DNA of 64,000 bases from Caballeronia sp. GAFFF1 (GTDB lineage Bacteria; Pseudomonadota; Gammaproteobacteria; Burkholderiales; Burkholderiaceae), in the NCBI RefSeq assembly GCF_023630705.1, contig NZ_JALQEM010000030.1, forward strand, positions 62,001 through 126,000, given 5' to 3'. This document shows positions 9,147 to 18,380 of the stretch, piece by piece (position 1 is the first letter of the stretch; each line of letters opens with the position of its first letter). The translations under genes and the position numbers were made by a program. The notes under the pieces are model-generated. The model had not been told where the DNA came from. It ran no database searches and worked only from the letters and a program-made list of their open reading frames with translations.

Positions 9147-10535
9147 ATGACTAGCGCCATCCCCGCCACCCGCGTCAACTACTGGGCAGTCGTCTCCGTG
9201 CTGCTCGGAACGTTTCTCGGCAACCTCGACTCGTCCATCGCAAATGTCGCCTTGCCGACCATCGCGCACAACCTCTCGCGCAGCGCAGCCGATACCGTCT
9301 GGGTCGTCACCGCGTATCAGCTCGCGGTCGCCGTCTCGGTGCTGCCGCTCGCCGCGCTCGGCGAAATGCTCGGCTTCCGGCGCGTGTTCTTGTGGGGCTT
9401 CGTGGTCTTCACGCTGGCGTCGATAGGCTGCGCGCTCGCGCCGACGCTGCCGCTCCTGGTCGCTGCCCGCGCGATTCAGGGCATAGGGGGCGCGTGCATG
9501 TCGACCATCGTGCCCGCGCTTCTGCGGCAGGTTTATCCGCCGAAGCTCGTCGGGCGCGGCGTCGCGCTGCTCGGCTTGACCGTGGCGCTCTCGGCGGCGC
9601 TCGGGCCGACAGTCGCGGCAGGGATTCTCTCGGTTGCGGGATGGCGCTGGCTCTTCGCGGTGAACGTGCCGCTCGGCATCATCGGCCTGGGTCTCGCCAG
9701 CACGATGCTGCCGCCCGGCACGCCGAACGCCGCGCGCCGCTTTGACTTCGCGGGCGCGACGCTCAGCGCGCTCGCCATCGCGCTCTTCATTCTGGGCGTG
9801 GGCGGGCTCGGCGCAGGCGAGGGCGCGCGCCCTTTGCAACTGCGGGCGCTGCCTCTTGTCGAGATCGCGTGCGCGTGCATCGCCGCTTTCGCGCTCATCC
9901 GCCATCAACGCGGACGGCCCGCGCCGCTCGTGCCGCTGGATCTGCTGCGCATTCCGATCCTCTCGCTGTCCTCGCTGACGTCCATTTGCTCCTATGTCGC
10001 GCAGACGCTCGCCTATCTCGCTCTGCCGTTCATGCTCCAGCACCAGTTTGCCCGCAGCGCGACGACGACCGGACTGCTCGTCACGCCGTGGCCGCTCGTG
10101 ATCGTCTTCGTCGCGCCGCTCGCCGGTCGCCTCTCGGACCGGCACGCGCCGGGGCTGATCGGCGGCATGGGACTGGGCATCATGGCGATCGGCCTATGCT
10201 TCTTGATCGGACTGCCGGCATCGCCTTCGAATGTGGACATCGCGTGGCGCGTCGCGGTGTGCGGCATCGGATTCGGCTTTTTTCAGACGCCGAACAATCG
10301 CATCATGCTGACGTCGGCGCCGCATGAACGCAGCGGAGCAGCGGGCGGCCTCATGACGATGGCGCGCATGATCGGCCTTTCGCTAGGCGCGGCGCTGGCC
10401 GCCGCTGCTTTCGGCATGTATGGACAGCACGGCGCACAGGTGTCGCTCGTCGGAGCGGCGGCAGCGGCGGCAATTGGCGTCGCGGTGGGCATCGTGCGCG
10501 TGATGCGAACACGCGAGCGCGCGATGGGTCGTTAG
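9147..10535 (+). CDS. MFS drug/proton antiporter, DHA2 (EmrB/QacA-like)
   Basis: A 462-residue integral membrane protein with many hydrophobic segments consistent with 14 helices. Motifs include NLDSSIANVALPTIA in helix 1 (the D-x-x-x-x-N-V-A-L-P signature of DHA2 transporters), a second-helix start TVWVVTAYQLA, and the motif-C-like GLTVALSAALGPTVAAG in helix 5. The family exports hydrophobic compounds using the proton gradient. No regulator or periplasmic adaptor is adjacent, so it probably acts alone in the inner membrane. The substrate is unknown. Confidence 0.9.
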   Translation: MTSAIPATRVNYWAVVSVLLGTFLGNLDSSIANVALPTIAHNLSRSAADTVWVVTAYQLAVAVSVLPLAALGEMLGFRRVFLWGFVVFTLASIGCALAPTLPLLVAARAIQGIGGACMSTIVPALLRQVYPPKLVGRGVALLGLTVALSAALGPTVAAGILSVAGWRWLFAVNVPLGIIGLGLASTMLPPGTPNAARRFDFAGATLSALAIALFILGVGGLGAGEGARPLQLRALPLVEIACACIAAFALIRHQRGRPAPLVPLDLLRIPILSLSSLTSICSYVAQTLAYLALPFMLQHQFARSATTTGLLVTPWPLVIVFVAPLAGRLSDRHAPGLIGGMGLGIMAIGLCFLIGLPASPSNVDIAWRVAVCGIGFGFFQTPNNRIMLTSAPHERSGAAGGLMTMARMIGLSLGAALAAAAFGMYGQHGAQVSLVGAAAAAAIGVAVGIVRVMRTRERAMGR

Positions 10536-10719
10536 GGCTTTCATGCTTCCGCGCGCGTCCTACAATTGAGCGCGGGTCGCTCTTCGCTGCGCGCAGCGAT
10601 AGTTCGGTTGACGCAATAATTTGCAAGTTCGTTGACCGCAACGGATATGCTACGGCCCCTCGCGCGCGGCTTCTTGCGCCGCGCTTCCTGCGTCCACGCT
10701 ATTCACTTGCCGGTACAAC

Positions 10720-12066
10720 ATGGTCACACTGGTTAGCTGCTTTTCCGACCGCCGCGCGACATCGTCACGCGACAACCACGCCGAGTTCTGTCGCCGAACC
10801 CAAGCGGCTCAATACGACGAGTCGATGTCGAGCAGCGTCGATTCGCTCGAACTCGGTGTCCTCTTCAAATACCAGATGATCAGCGACCGGCTTGCGCGCG
10901 CGGCCGAAGGCGAGGTCGTCATCTTTGCGACGGAGAATGCGCTTTTCGTTCGCTTCGAAGATTTCGGCCGGATCATGGAAGGACGAGACAGCCTCGTGAC
11001 CAAAGGCTTCTTCGGCATCAACACGGAAATGTTCGTTATCCGAAATACCGAGGAGAACCGCCGCATCGCGCGTGGCATGGCTGCGCGATGCCGGGCCTTT
11101 TACGAGTACGGGAAGTTCGTTACTGAAGAAGAATTGCTGGAGGCGTTTCCGACTGTTGCCGACTGGGACGTATTGAACGGCGTGATACCGATTGCATCCA
11201 TGTGGTCGGGGCAGCACCCGGACCTGCGCGGCGCGCCGGTGGTGGCGGTGTCGCTCGTGTTCACGCCGCGTCTCTACAGCAAGTACGGTCCACGCTGGCG
11301 AGCCGTGTTCGCGCGTCATCTGAACGCGTGCCATGCGGCCGGACACAGCGCGTTCTTCGACGCCCCGCCGCCGCCTCAATGCGATACGGATGAGCCGCTG
11401 ACCGTCTATCAGCCGGGCCGGGCGATCGCGGTCGTCATGTTGTACACGCCGAACATTGCGGGCTATGCGCGCTTCGGCGAAGCGAGCCTGCGCGCGTTCT
11501 GCGAGCGCCACGGCTACACGCTGTATCAACATCGCGCGGTGCCAGCCGACTTCCAGCGCGAAGCATGCGGTAACTGGTCGAAGCCGTTCTTGCTCGCCAG
11601 ATATCTGCCGAATCACGAATGGGTCTTCTGGATCGATGCCGATATCCTCGTCATGAATCCTTCCGTGAAACTCGAACGATTCACCGAGGGCCGCGATCGG
11701 GTGTTGACCGCCGATATCTGCGGCTGGCGCTTCAATTCGGGCGTGATGGGCTTTCGCAACACGGAGGCGAATGCGAACGTGCTTAAAAGCGTGCTTGGGC
11801 GCGTGCTCGAAACAGAGGACATCAAGTACACGTTTTCGAGCCAGGGCGACCAGTTCTATTTCATGGAGCAGATGATCTCGCACGGCCTGTGTCCCGAGCC
11901 GGACTCTGCGGACCTCGTGAGCTTCAACGAACTCAACACGCCGTGGTACTACGCGAACCCGGATACGTTCATGTGCCATTTTCACGGCTTGAGCACGGAG
12001 CTGCGCATGCTGTTCATGTCGATGGATAAGGTTCCGGAAGGCGGATACGAATCGATCGAGAGGTAG
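10720..12066 (+). CDS. GMA12/MNN10-like glycosyltransferase
   Basis: 448 residues. The C-terminal half matches galactosyl/mannosyltransferases of the GMA12/MNN10 (GT34-like) type: AIAVVMLYTPNIAGYARFGEASLRAF, then a Trp-Ser-Lys-Pro segment, then WIDADILVMNP around residue 305 with the DxD metal site, then FNSGVMGFRNT and a QGDQFYFMEQM segment. The N-terminal half (residues 1-200) reads as a second, degenerate GT-A-like domain (GEVVIFATENALFVRFED, with no DxD). There is no signal peptide. The gene stands alone, so the acceptor is unknown. Confidence 0.82.
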   Translation: MVTLVSCFSDRRATSSRDNHAEFCRRTQAAQYDESMSSSVDSLELGVLFKYQMISDRLARAAEGEVVIFATENALFVRFEDFGRIMEGRDSLVTKGFFGINTEMFVIRNTEENRRIARGMAARCRAFYEYGKFVTEEELLEAFPTVADWDVLNGVIPIASMWSGQHPDLRGAPVVAVSLVFTPRLYSKYGPRWRAVFARHLNACHAAGHSAFFDAPPPPQCDTDEPLTVYQPGRAIAVVMLYTPNIAGYARFGEASLRAFCERHGYTLYQHRAVPADFQREACGNWSKPFLLARYLPNHEWVFWIDADILVMNPSVKLERFTEGRDRVLTADICGWRFNSGVMGFRNTEANANVLKSVLGRVLETEDIKYTFSSQGDQFYFMEQMISHGLCPEPDSADLVSFNELNTPWYYANPDTFMCHFHGLSTELRMLFMSMDKVPEGGYESIER

Positions 12067-12140
12067 TCCCTTGCGTAGCACGACGGGACCGCGGCTTGCT
12101 GCAACGTCTTTGAACGATGACCCCGTCAAAGGAGGGCAGC

Positions 12141-12341
12141 ATGACTCAGGTCTCAGGCGACAACGACGGCACGCGCGCAACGGCCGACGACATGGACGAA
12201 CCGGTGGGCGCCCCCGCCACTGGCGATACGCGGCAAGAGAAACTCGATGCCCGCGAAAAGCAGAAGCATCCCGCGAGCGAGAACGCGCTGCCGACCGCGC
12301 AGGACAACAACCCCGTGCCGCCGCAATCGACGCGCGGCTAG
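12141..12341 (+). CDS. Small hydrophilic hypothetical protein
   Basis: 66 residues from ATG 12141, which has an excellent AAAGGAGGG ribosome-binding site; an in-frame ATG at 12117 lacks one. The protein is highly polar, rich in Asp, Glu, Pro and Lys (EKLDAREKQKHPASENALPT) and probably disordered. It lies 27 bp upstream of the copper-binding protein gene and may be co-transcribed. The family is not recognised. Confidence 0.55.
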   Translation: MTQVSGDNDGTRATADDMDEPVGAPATGDTRQEKLDAREKQKHPASENALPTAQDNNPVPPQSTRG

Positions 12342-12368
12342 TCCAACTATCTGACGAGGATTCGCCGA

Positions 12369-12686
12369 ATGAGCGACTATATCGACTGCATCGCCGCGCT
12401 GGACCGATGCGCCGCCGCTTGCGACAACTGCGCCTCGGCGTGCATTGCGGAAGGCCACCTGCCGGACATGGAGAAGTGCATTCGTCTCGACCTCGACTGC
12501 GCGGCGCTGTGCCGCTTCACGTCGGAATCGCTGGCGCGCGACACGCAGTTCATGCGCGATTTTCTGGACCTGTGCGCGCGAATCAGCGATGCATGCGCCG
12601 ACGAGTGCAGCCGTCATACTGCGAGCCATTGTCAGGCGTGTAGTGACGCGTGCCGGAAGTGCGCCGAGGCGTGCCGGGCGATATAG
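12369..12686 (+). CDS. Four-helix-bundle copper-binding protein (DUF326/Csp type)
   Basis: 105 residues with 16 cysteines, mostly in CxxxC and CxxC spacings along helices (CAAACDNCASAC near the start, CQACSDACRKCAEAC near the end). This is the pattern of DUF326 copper-storage proteins, in which Cys line the core of a four-helix bundle and hold many Cu(I) ions. There is no signal peptide, so it resembles the cytosolic branch. The length fits the family. Confidence 0.88.
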   Translation: MSDYIDCIAALDRCAAACDNCASACIAEGHLPDMEKCIRLDLDCAALCRFTSESLARDTQFMRDFLDLCARISDACADECSRHTASHCQACSDACRKCAEACRAI

Positions 12687-12719
12687 GACACGGCAGCGAG
12701 CCGGCACGTCGCGCCGACC

Positions 12720-12754
12720 TTATCCACACTTTCTGTGCTCAACCCTGTGGACAA
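12720..12754. promoter_or_regulatory. Pair of inverted DnaA-box-like sites
   Basis: TTATCCACA at 12720-12728 is identical to the consensus DnaA box. TGTGGACAA at 12746-12754 is, on the other strand, TTGTCCACA, one base off. The two face each other across 17 bp between the copper-protein gene and the next small gene. No origin genes or AT-rich unwinding element are near, so it may be a DnaA-titration or regulatory site, or chance. Confidence 0.3.
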
Positions 12755-12881
12755 GCCGGGGACCCGCTCGCTATCCATTTGACGCGACGAACAAATCTCC
12801 GGGCGAGCGAATGCGCGTCGCCACACGGTGCGCGTCGCTCATCGATGCTACCTTGGCCCGTCAACACGAAATGGGGATGAG

Positions 12882-13112
12882 ATGAAGCGCAAGTCTTCGG
12901 GCGTGGCCGTGGTCGCGGTGCTCGTGGGCGTGGCTGTCGCGGTGACGCTCTATATCGCGAGCTACGGCAGGTCGTCGCATCGCGCGAGCATCGACATGCC
13001 GACGACGCACGACGCTATCGCGACGCAAGACATGCACGCGAGCGAAGCGGCCTTCACGGCAGCGCCGATGCAGCCCATTTCCGATCCTAGCCACACAACC
13101 GCGGCACGGTAA
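12882..13112 (+). CDS. Small single-pass membrane protein
   Basis: 76 residues from ATG 12882, preceded by GGGGATGAG. A basic start (MKRKSS) is followed by a hydrophobic helix (GVAVVAVLVGVAVAVTLYIA) and then a 50-residue polar tail rich in His, Met, Ser and Thr (residues such as HRASIDMPTTHD). Probably inner membrane with the tail in the periplasm. The Met/His-rich tail near a copper protein invites a metal-related guess, but no family is recognised. Confidence 0.5.
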   Translation: MKRKSSGVAVVAVLVGVAVAVTLYIASYGRSSHRASIDMPTTHDAIATQDMHASEAAFTAAPMQPISDPSHTTAAR

Positions 13113-13211
13113 GCTCGGACATCGTCGCGTCCATTCTTTGTCCTCGACGCGGCGCATCACGGGAATGCCCCTTGCTGAACGGCTTGGAACGTCAAGCTGG
13201 AGCACATTCCC

Positions 13212-15056
13212 TTGGGCCATCCATCGCAGCAGATCCCGTCCCCCGTCCTGCCTGTCGATGCGCGCGGCATCATCGGCAACATGAAGACGGCGGCGCTGGT
13301 GTCGGTGCGCGGCACGATCGACTTCATGTGCTTTCCGCGCGTCGATTCGCCCACGCTGTTCGCGGCGCTTCTGGACGACGAGCACGGTGGCTCGTTCTCG
13401 ATCTCCCCGCGCGATTCGAACGCCAACGTCAAGCAGATGTATCTGCCCGAGACGAACGTGCTGCTCACGCGCTTCATGACGGGCGAGGGTGTCTGCGAGT
13501 TGCTGGACCTGATGCCCGTGCCGTCTTCCGACGCGCGCGTCGACGCCGTGCCCAATTGCGTGATGCGCATCGTGCGCATCGTCTACGGTCGCATGACGCT
13601 GGATGTCCGCTGCGATCCGCGCTTCGACTATGCGCGTGTTCCGCACACGGCACATGCGGTAGAGAAGGGCGTGCAATTCACGAGAGCCGACAACGGCACG
13701 CCGCTGGAACTGCGCGCGAGCGTGCCGCTTTCCATCGAGCGTGATGGTGTACGCGCGACACTCGAGATGAAAGAAGGCGACTCGGCCTGCTTCGCGCTAG
13801 GCGCGGTCGACGCCATGCCGAAGCTCGACACCAAAGAGAAGTTCGACGGCATGTTGCAGGAGACCATCGCTTTCTGGAAAGAGTGGTCGTCTCGCTCGAT
13901 CTATCGCGGACGATATCGCGAAGTCGTGCTGCGTTCCGCGCTGACGCTCAAGCTGCTGAGTTCGGACGAACACGGCGCGATCGTCGCGGCTCCGACGTTC
14001 GGCTTGCCGGAAGCGCAGGACGGCTCGCGCCGGTGGGACTATCGCTATACATGGATTCGCGACGCCGCATTCTCCGTTTATGCGCTCTTGCGTCTCGGCT
14101 ACACCGGCGAGGCCGAGCGCTTCATGCACTGGATTGCCGAGCGCAATCGCAATTGCAGTTCCGACGGATCGCTTGCCGTCATGTATGCAGTGGACGGCAA
14201 GCCCGCGCCCGACGAAACGCAGCTCTCGACGCTGGGCGAATCGACGCCGGGCACGCTCGTCGTGGGCAACGGCGCGCGTGGACAAACCCAGCTCGATGTC
14301 TATGGCGCGCTGCTTGATTCCGTTTATCTCTACAACAAATACGGCGCGGCGATCTCGTATCAAGGCTGGCAGCATGTCACCCGCACGGTCGACTATGTGG
14401 TGCAGCACTGGCGCGAAGCCGATCACGGCATATGGGAGTTTCGCAACGGCAAGCGGCCGCTGCTGCATTCGCGGCTGATGTGCTGGGTGACGGTGGATCG
14501 CGCGCTGCGTCTTGCGCAGAAGCGCTCGCTTCCCGCGCCGCTTGCGACATGGTTTCAGACGCGCGACGACATTCATCGCGACATACACGAGCATTTCTTC
14601 AACGAAGAGCTTCAGTCGTTCGTGCAGACGCCGGGTTCATCGACGCTCGATGCGTCCGCGTTGATGATGCCGCTCGTGCGCTTCATCGGCCCGAAAGATC
14701 CGCGCTGGACCGGCACGTTGGATGCGATCGGCCGCGATCTGCGCGTGGATCCGCTGGTGTTCCGATACACGCGCGGCACGACGCTGGACGGTCTTCCCGG
14801 CATGGAAGGCGGCTTCAGCGCGTGCTCGTTCTGGTATGCGGAGGCGCTCGCGCGCTCGGGCCGCGTGGACGAAGGGCGGCTCGTGTTCGAGAAGATGCTC
14901 GCCTATGCCAACCATCTCGGGCTGTTTTCGGAAGAGGTTGCGACCAACGGCGCGGCCCTCGGCAATTTCCCGCAAGCGCTCACGCATCTGGCGCTGATCA
15001 GCGCGGCGTATCAGTTGGACCGGGATCTGGATCGTACGCATGTGCCGTGGACCTAA
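13212..15056 (+). CDS. Glycoside hydrolase family 15 (trehalase/glucoamylase type)
   Basis: 614 residues. The N-terminal beta-sandwich begins IIGNMKTAALVSVRGTID, matching the usual start of GH15 proteins of unknown specificity. The (alpha/alpha)6 catalytic domain has RRWDYRYTWIRDAAFSVYAL (substrate and acid region, about residue 275) and GLPGMEGGFSACSFWYAEAL (about residue 530) with the second catalytic Glu region. No signal peptide, so cytoplasmic action on trehalose or alpha-glucans is likely. The TTG start at 13212 is chosen because it keeps the conserved N-terminus; a GGAG lies ahead of it. Confidence 0.85.
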   Translation: MGHPSQQIPSPVLPVDARGIIGNMKTAALVSVRGTIDFMCFPRVDSPTLFAALLDDEHGGSFSISPRDSNANVKQMYLPETNVLLTRFMTGEGVCELLDLMPVPSSDARVDAVPNCVMRIVRIVYGRMTLDVRCDPRFDYARVPHTAHAVEKGVQFTRADNGTPLELRASVPLSIERDGVRATLEMKEGDSACFALGAVDAMPKLDTKEKFDGMLQETIAFWKEWSSRSIYRGRYREVVLRSALTLKLLSSDEHGAIVAAPTFGLPEAQDGSRRWDYRYTWIRDAAFSVYALLRLGYTGEAERFMHWIAERNRNCSSDGSLAVMYAVDGKPAPDETQLSTLGESTPGTLVVGNGARGQTQLDVYGALLDSVYLYNKYGAAISYQGWQHVTRTVDYVVQHWREADHGIWEFRNGKRPLLHSRLMCWVTVDRALRLAQKRSLPAPLATWFQTRDDIHRDIHEHFFNEELQSFVQTPGSSTLDASALMMPLVRFIGPKDPRWTGTLDAIGRDLRVDPLVFRYTRGTTLDGLPGMEGGFSACSFWYAEALARSGRVDEGRLVFEKMLAYANHLGLFSEEVATNGAALGNFPQALTHLALISAAYQLDRDLDRTHVPWT

Positions 15057-15177
15057 GGGCGGAACGTGAGCGCTTCGGCGCCATGCGTCACTTGACATAA
15101 CACAAATTAGCGATGTTTCGGTAAGCACCCAAAACAGATTTCGCCGCCCCCAAAGCATTCTGCGGAACACGGCCGGC

Positions 15178-15359
15178 TCATTCCGCTGGCGGCATCGGCT
15201 CCGACGCGCCGAGCGAACTCTCTTGCGCCGGCGACGCGCCCGGTCCCGCCGGATTCACATCCGGCGGCGTGCCGAGCGTCGGGCTCGGTTTGCGCTCGGG
15301 CGGCGCGACCGGTTCATTAGACGGATCCGCGGCGGGCGACGATTCGCATCGGAAGGCAT
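15178..15359 (-). pseudogene. Possible frameshifted small Pro-rich protein gene
   Basis: ATG 15359 has a GGAG site ahead and gives MPSDANRRPP before the frame fails. The -1 frame then reads open to TGA 15178 as a coherent Pro/Ala-rich tail (ADPSNEPVAPPERKPSPTLG, ending EPMPPAE) with GC-rich third positions. The 182-bp span is not a multiple of three, as expected for a single frameshift. The rest of 15057-15428 shows no gene. It could equally be noncoding. Confidence 0.3.
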
Positions 15360-15428
15360 GGCGTGCTCCAGCTTTCTACATAACGAAGCTAACGCCGGTA
15401 TTCGCTATGCCCGCCAGCGGACCAACGC

Positions 15429-16817
15429 CTAGACCACTTTGCCCGGATTCAAAAGCCCGAGCGGATCGAGCGCGCTCTTGATCGCACGCATCGCGTCGAT
15501 GTCCGTCTCGCGACGGCTTTGCGAAAGGAACGCTCGCTTCTTGACGCCGATGCCGTGCTCCGCCGAGATCGACCCGTTCAACTCGCGCGTGACGTCGTAA
15601 ATGACGCGGTCGATATCGTCATGATCATGCTTGCCCATGCCCGGCACGTCCACGACGATATGAATGTTCCCGTCGCCCAGATGCCCGTAAATCATGACGA
15701 GCGACTGCGGCCAGTGCTCGCGCAGACGTGCCTCGCAGCGCGCGGCAGCCTCCCCGACTTGCGCGATGGAGAAGCTCACGTCATAGGCAGCGTGGTTCGG
15801 GATGAACCGCTGATACTCGCCGGGCGCATCGCGGATCGCCCAGAACGCGAGCGCATGCGCTTCCGACGACGCAATCGCCGCGTCCGTCACGATGCCTTCT
15901 TCCAGCATCGCGCCGAGAAATTCCTCGAAGGCTTCGCCGTGGCGCGCCGGATCGGTCCCGACGCTTTCCAGCAAGACATAGAACGGATGCGCTGAACCGA
16001 GCGGCGCGCGCAGCTGCGGCAAGTTGGCGAGTACCGCATCGTGATAGCCGGCCCACATCACCTCGAATGCGGACACACCCGACGCCAGCCTCGCCTGCGA
16101 ACGCGCAAGCAGCGTGGTCACCGCGTTGAAGTCCGGCAAGCCGCACCATGCAGTCGCGGTCGCAGTGGGCTTCGGACGCAAACGCAGCACGACGCGCGTG
16201 ATAACCGCAAGCGTGCCCTCGCTTCCGATCAGAAGATGCCGCAAGTCGTAGCCGCTGTTGTTCTTGATCATCTTGTTGAGATCTCCGACGATGGCACCGC
16301 TTGCCAGCACCGCCTCCAGTCCGAGCACCTGATCGCGCATCATGCCGTACTTGATGACGCGATTGCCGCCCGCGTTGGTCGCGAGGTTGCCGCCGATCGA
16401 ACAACTGCCGCGTGCGCCGAGATCGAGCGGAAAGTAGAAGCCCGCCGCGCTCGCCGCTTCCTGCACGGTTTGCAACGCGGTGCCGGCTTCGACTGTCATC
16501 GTGCCGGATACTTCGTCGATCTCTACGATGCGACTCATGCGATCCAGGCTCAGCGCCACTTCGCCGCCGCGCGCATTCGCGCCGCCGACGAGTCCCGTCA
16601 ATCCGCCCTGCGTGACCACGGGCTGCTGGAAGCGCGAGCAAATCGTGAGCGCCTGTGCCACTTCTTCCGTCGTGCGCGGGCGAATGAGCGCAAGCGGAAT
16701 CTCGCCCGGCAGTCCGCTCCAGTCCACGACGCGCCGGTCGCCGAATTCGTCCGGAAGCGCGACCACTTCCGCGCCGAGGGTCTCGCGCAATGCGCGTATT
16801 GCTTCTGTTGCCGTCAT
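15429..16817 (-). CDS. FAD-binding oxidoreductase (GlcD/D-2-hydroxyacid dehydrogenase family)
   Basis: 462 residues from ATG 16817, which has a GGAGAC site 9 nt upstream. The FAD-binding PCMH domain shows VVTQGGLTGLVGGANARGG (about residues 75-95) and LGARGSCSIGGNLATNAGG. The C-terminal domain has GHLGDGNIHI and ends SAEHGIGVKKRAFL, the diagnostic tail of the D-lactate/glycolate/D-2-hydroxyglutarate dehydrogenase group. It oxidises a D-2-hydroxyacid and passes electrons from FAD to a carrier. The exact substrate cannot be told from the sequence. Confidence 0.88.
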   Translation of the reverse strand: MTATEAIRALRETLGAEVVALPDEFGDRRVVDWSGLPGEIPLALIRPRTTEEVAQALTICSRFQQPVVTQGGLTGLVGGANARGGEVALSLDRMSRIVEIDEVSGTMTVEAGTALQTVQEAASAAGFYFPLDLGARGSCSIGGNLATNAGGNRVIKYGMMRDQVLGLEAVLASGAIVGDLNKMIKNNSGYDLRHLLIGSEGTLAVITRVVLRLRPKPTATATAWCGLPDFNAVTTLLARSQARLASGVSAFEVMWAGYHDAVLANLPQLRAPLGSAHPFYVLLESVGTDPARHGEAFEEFLGAMLEEGIVTDAAIASSEAHALAFWAIRDAPGEYQRFIPNHAAYDVSFSIAQVGEAAARCEARLREHWPQSLVMIYGHLGDGNIHIVVDVPGMGKHDHDDIDRVIYDVTRELNGSISAEHGIGVKKRAFLSQSRRETDIDAMRAIKSALDPLGLLNPGKVV

Positions 16818-16932
16818 GTGCTGCGTGTCTCCGTGTGCGTTGCGGCGTCGCTTGATCGAATGCGCGCCTTCGTCACCATATACCGCACCGGGCGGCGACG
16901 GCAAGCGCACGAGCGTATGCGCCTTCATGCGG

Positions 16933-17826
16933 TCATCGCGCAGCCGCGCCCTGCCCGTTCCTCGCCGTCAATTGTTCGTACACGTCATGCGACACGGCGA
17001 GCAATTGCGGACGCGCGATCGCACCCGACACCGCATAGCCGAAATCGCCATCGACCCAATAGAACACGTTGACGGAGCCGTCCTGATAGAGCTTGAACGC
17101 AGTCACGTCGGTGCTCACCTTGCGATGCGACACGTTGAGCGTAATGCGCTCGCCCTTGGCGTCGTGATACATGAACTGCGCAATCGGGCCTTCGTCGCCG
17201 GGCAAGAGCCGTCCGCCCATCAGATTGAACCCGACGCGCGTGAGCACGGGCGCATGCACGTCGGTGCCGAGCCGGTTCGACAGCCACTTGACGAGCTCCT
17301 CTTCCTGGTCCGCGCCGACCTCGACCGGGCGCGTCACCATCGGCGCATACGTGACGTACGCAATCGCGGATTGCCGAGCGAACGACTCGTCCTTCGTCAG
17401 GCTAGCGTGACGAAGCGACGCGTTCTCATCGCCGGACGCGAGCATGTCGCGCGCAGGCGGACTCATCATGCCGGCCACGCCAATGCCTATGCCGAGCACG
17501 AGCGCCGCCGCCATGCCCGCATACTTCGGCCAGTTCGCCGCGGGACCGCGTCCGGCGTTCACCTTTGCGGCGGGCGTGGTGCTGGCATCGGGCGCGTCCA
17601 GTGTGTCCAGCACGCGCGTCAGACGCTCCGGCAACGGTTCTTGCAATACGCGATCGAAGCGATCGTGAAGCATGCCGCTCAACGCGAAGTAATCGCTGAC
17701 GCGGCTCGCGAGCGCAGGGTCGGTCTCCAGCAGCCGATCGATCTCCTCGCGCCGGTGCTCGCCGAGCACGCCATCCACATAGGCCTGGATTTCCTCTTCG
17801 CTGATGGGAGTCGTTTGTTTGTTCAT
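16933..17826 (-). CDS. Anti-sigma factor, membrane-bound
   Basis: 297 residues. An N-terminal cytoplasmic domain (SEEEIQAYVDGVLGEHRREE) is followed by one membrane helix near residues 105-125 (YAGMAAALVLGIGIGVAGMM) and a periplasmic sensor domain of about 165 residues. The N-terminal segment resembles RseA/ChrR-like anti-sigma domains but lacks the zinc-binding HxxxCxxC. Its ATG overlaps the ECF sigma stop by ATGA, the usual sigma/anti-sigma pairing. It is expected to hold the sigma factor inactive until a periplasmic signal arrives. Confidence 0.83.
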   Translation of the reverse strand: MNKQTTPISEEEIQAYVDGVLGEHRREEIDRLLETDPALASRVSDYFALSGMLHDRFDRVLQEPLPERLTRVLDTLDAPDASTTPAAKVNAGRGPAANWPKYAGMAAALVLGIGIGVAGMMSPPARDMLASGDENASLRHASLTKDESFARQSAIAYVTYAPMVTRPVEVGADQEEELVKWLSNRLGTDVHAPVLTRVGFNLMGGRLLPGDEGPIAQFMYHDAKGERITLNVSHRKVSTDVTAFKLYQDGSVNVFYWVDGDFGYAVSGAIARPQLLAVSHDVYEQLTARNGQGAAAR

Positions 17827-18380
17827 CGCACCACCTTCAGTTGCACGCCTTCCTGCTTGCCTGCCATGAGCGCGCGTAACCTTTCTCGTCCACGCGATAG
17901 CCGCGACATGACCGTGCCGAGCGGAATCTCCAGCGCGAGTGCCACTTCCGCATACGACATCTCTTCGAGTCCGACGAGCAGCACCACCTGACGCTGTTCG
18001 ACAGGCAGCCGTTGCAGCGCGTAATCGAGGTCTCGCATTTCGAGCGATTGCGTGTCCCGGCTTGCCACCGCGAACTGGCTTTCGTCGAGCGGGTCGTCGT
18101 CGACCGAGACGTGCACCGCGCGTGCATCCGCGCGCCGCGTCTGATTGGCGAAGACGTTATGCATGATCGTGAAGAGCCACGCGCGCAGATCGGTGCCCGA
18201 CTGAAACTTGTCCGTGTGCCTGAGCGCGCGTTCCAGCGTGTCCTGCACGAGATCGTCGGCGAGTTCCTGATTGCGTATCAACGCGCGAGCATAACGACGC
18301 AAGCGCGGCAGATGATCCATGAGTTGTTCGCGCACGCTCATCGGCGCACCTCGCGGGGCAATCTTGCGTTCATCGTTCAT
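17823..18380 (-). CDS. RNA polymerase ECF sigma factor
   Basis: 185 residues from ATG 18380 (MNDERKIAPRG). Region 2 is LPRLRRYARALIRNQELADDLVQDTLERAL with WLFTIMHNVFAN. Region 4 is ALQRLPVEQRQVVLLVGLEEMSYAEVALAL followed by LGTVMSRLSRGRERL. It sits between two anti-sigma-like genes, overlapping the one upstream by 11 bp and the one downstream by 4 bp. The divergent catalase-like peroxidase and cytochrome b561 genes are probable targets, as a matching promoter motif is present before them. Confidence 0.92.
   Translation of the reverse strand: MNDERKIAPRGAPMSVREQLMDHLPRLRRYARALIRNQELADDLVQDTLERALRHTDKFQSGTDLRAWLFTIMHNVFANQTRRADARAVHVSVDDDPLDESQFAVASRDTQSLEMRDLDYALQRLPVEQRQVVLLVGLEEMSYAEVALALEIPLGTVMSRLSRGRERLRALMAGKQEGVQLKVVR

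Noticed and set aside
10765..12180. Long open frame on the minus strand antisense to the GMA12-like glycosyltransferase
   Set aside because: It mirrors the third-position GC bias of the plus-strand gene and shows no recognisable domain, whereas the plus strand carries WIDADILVMNP.
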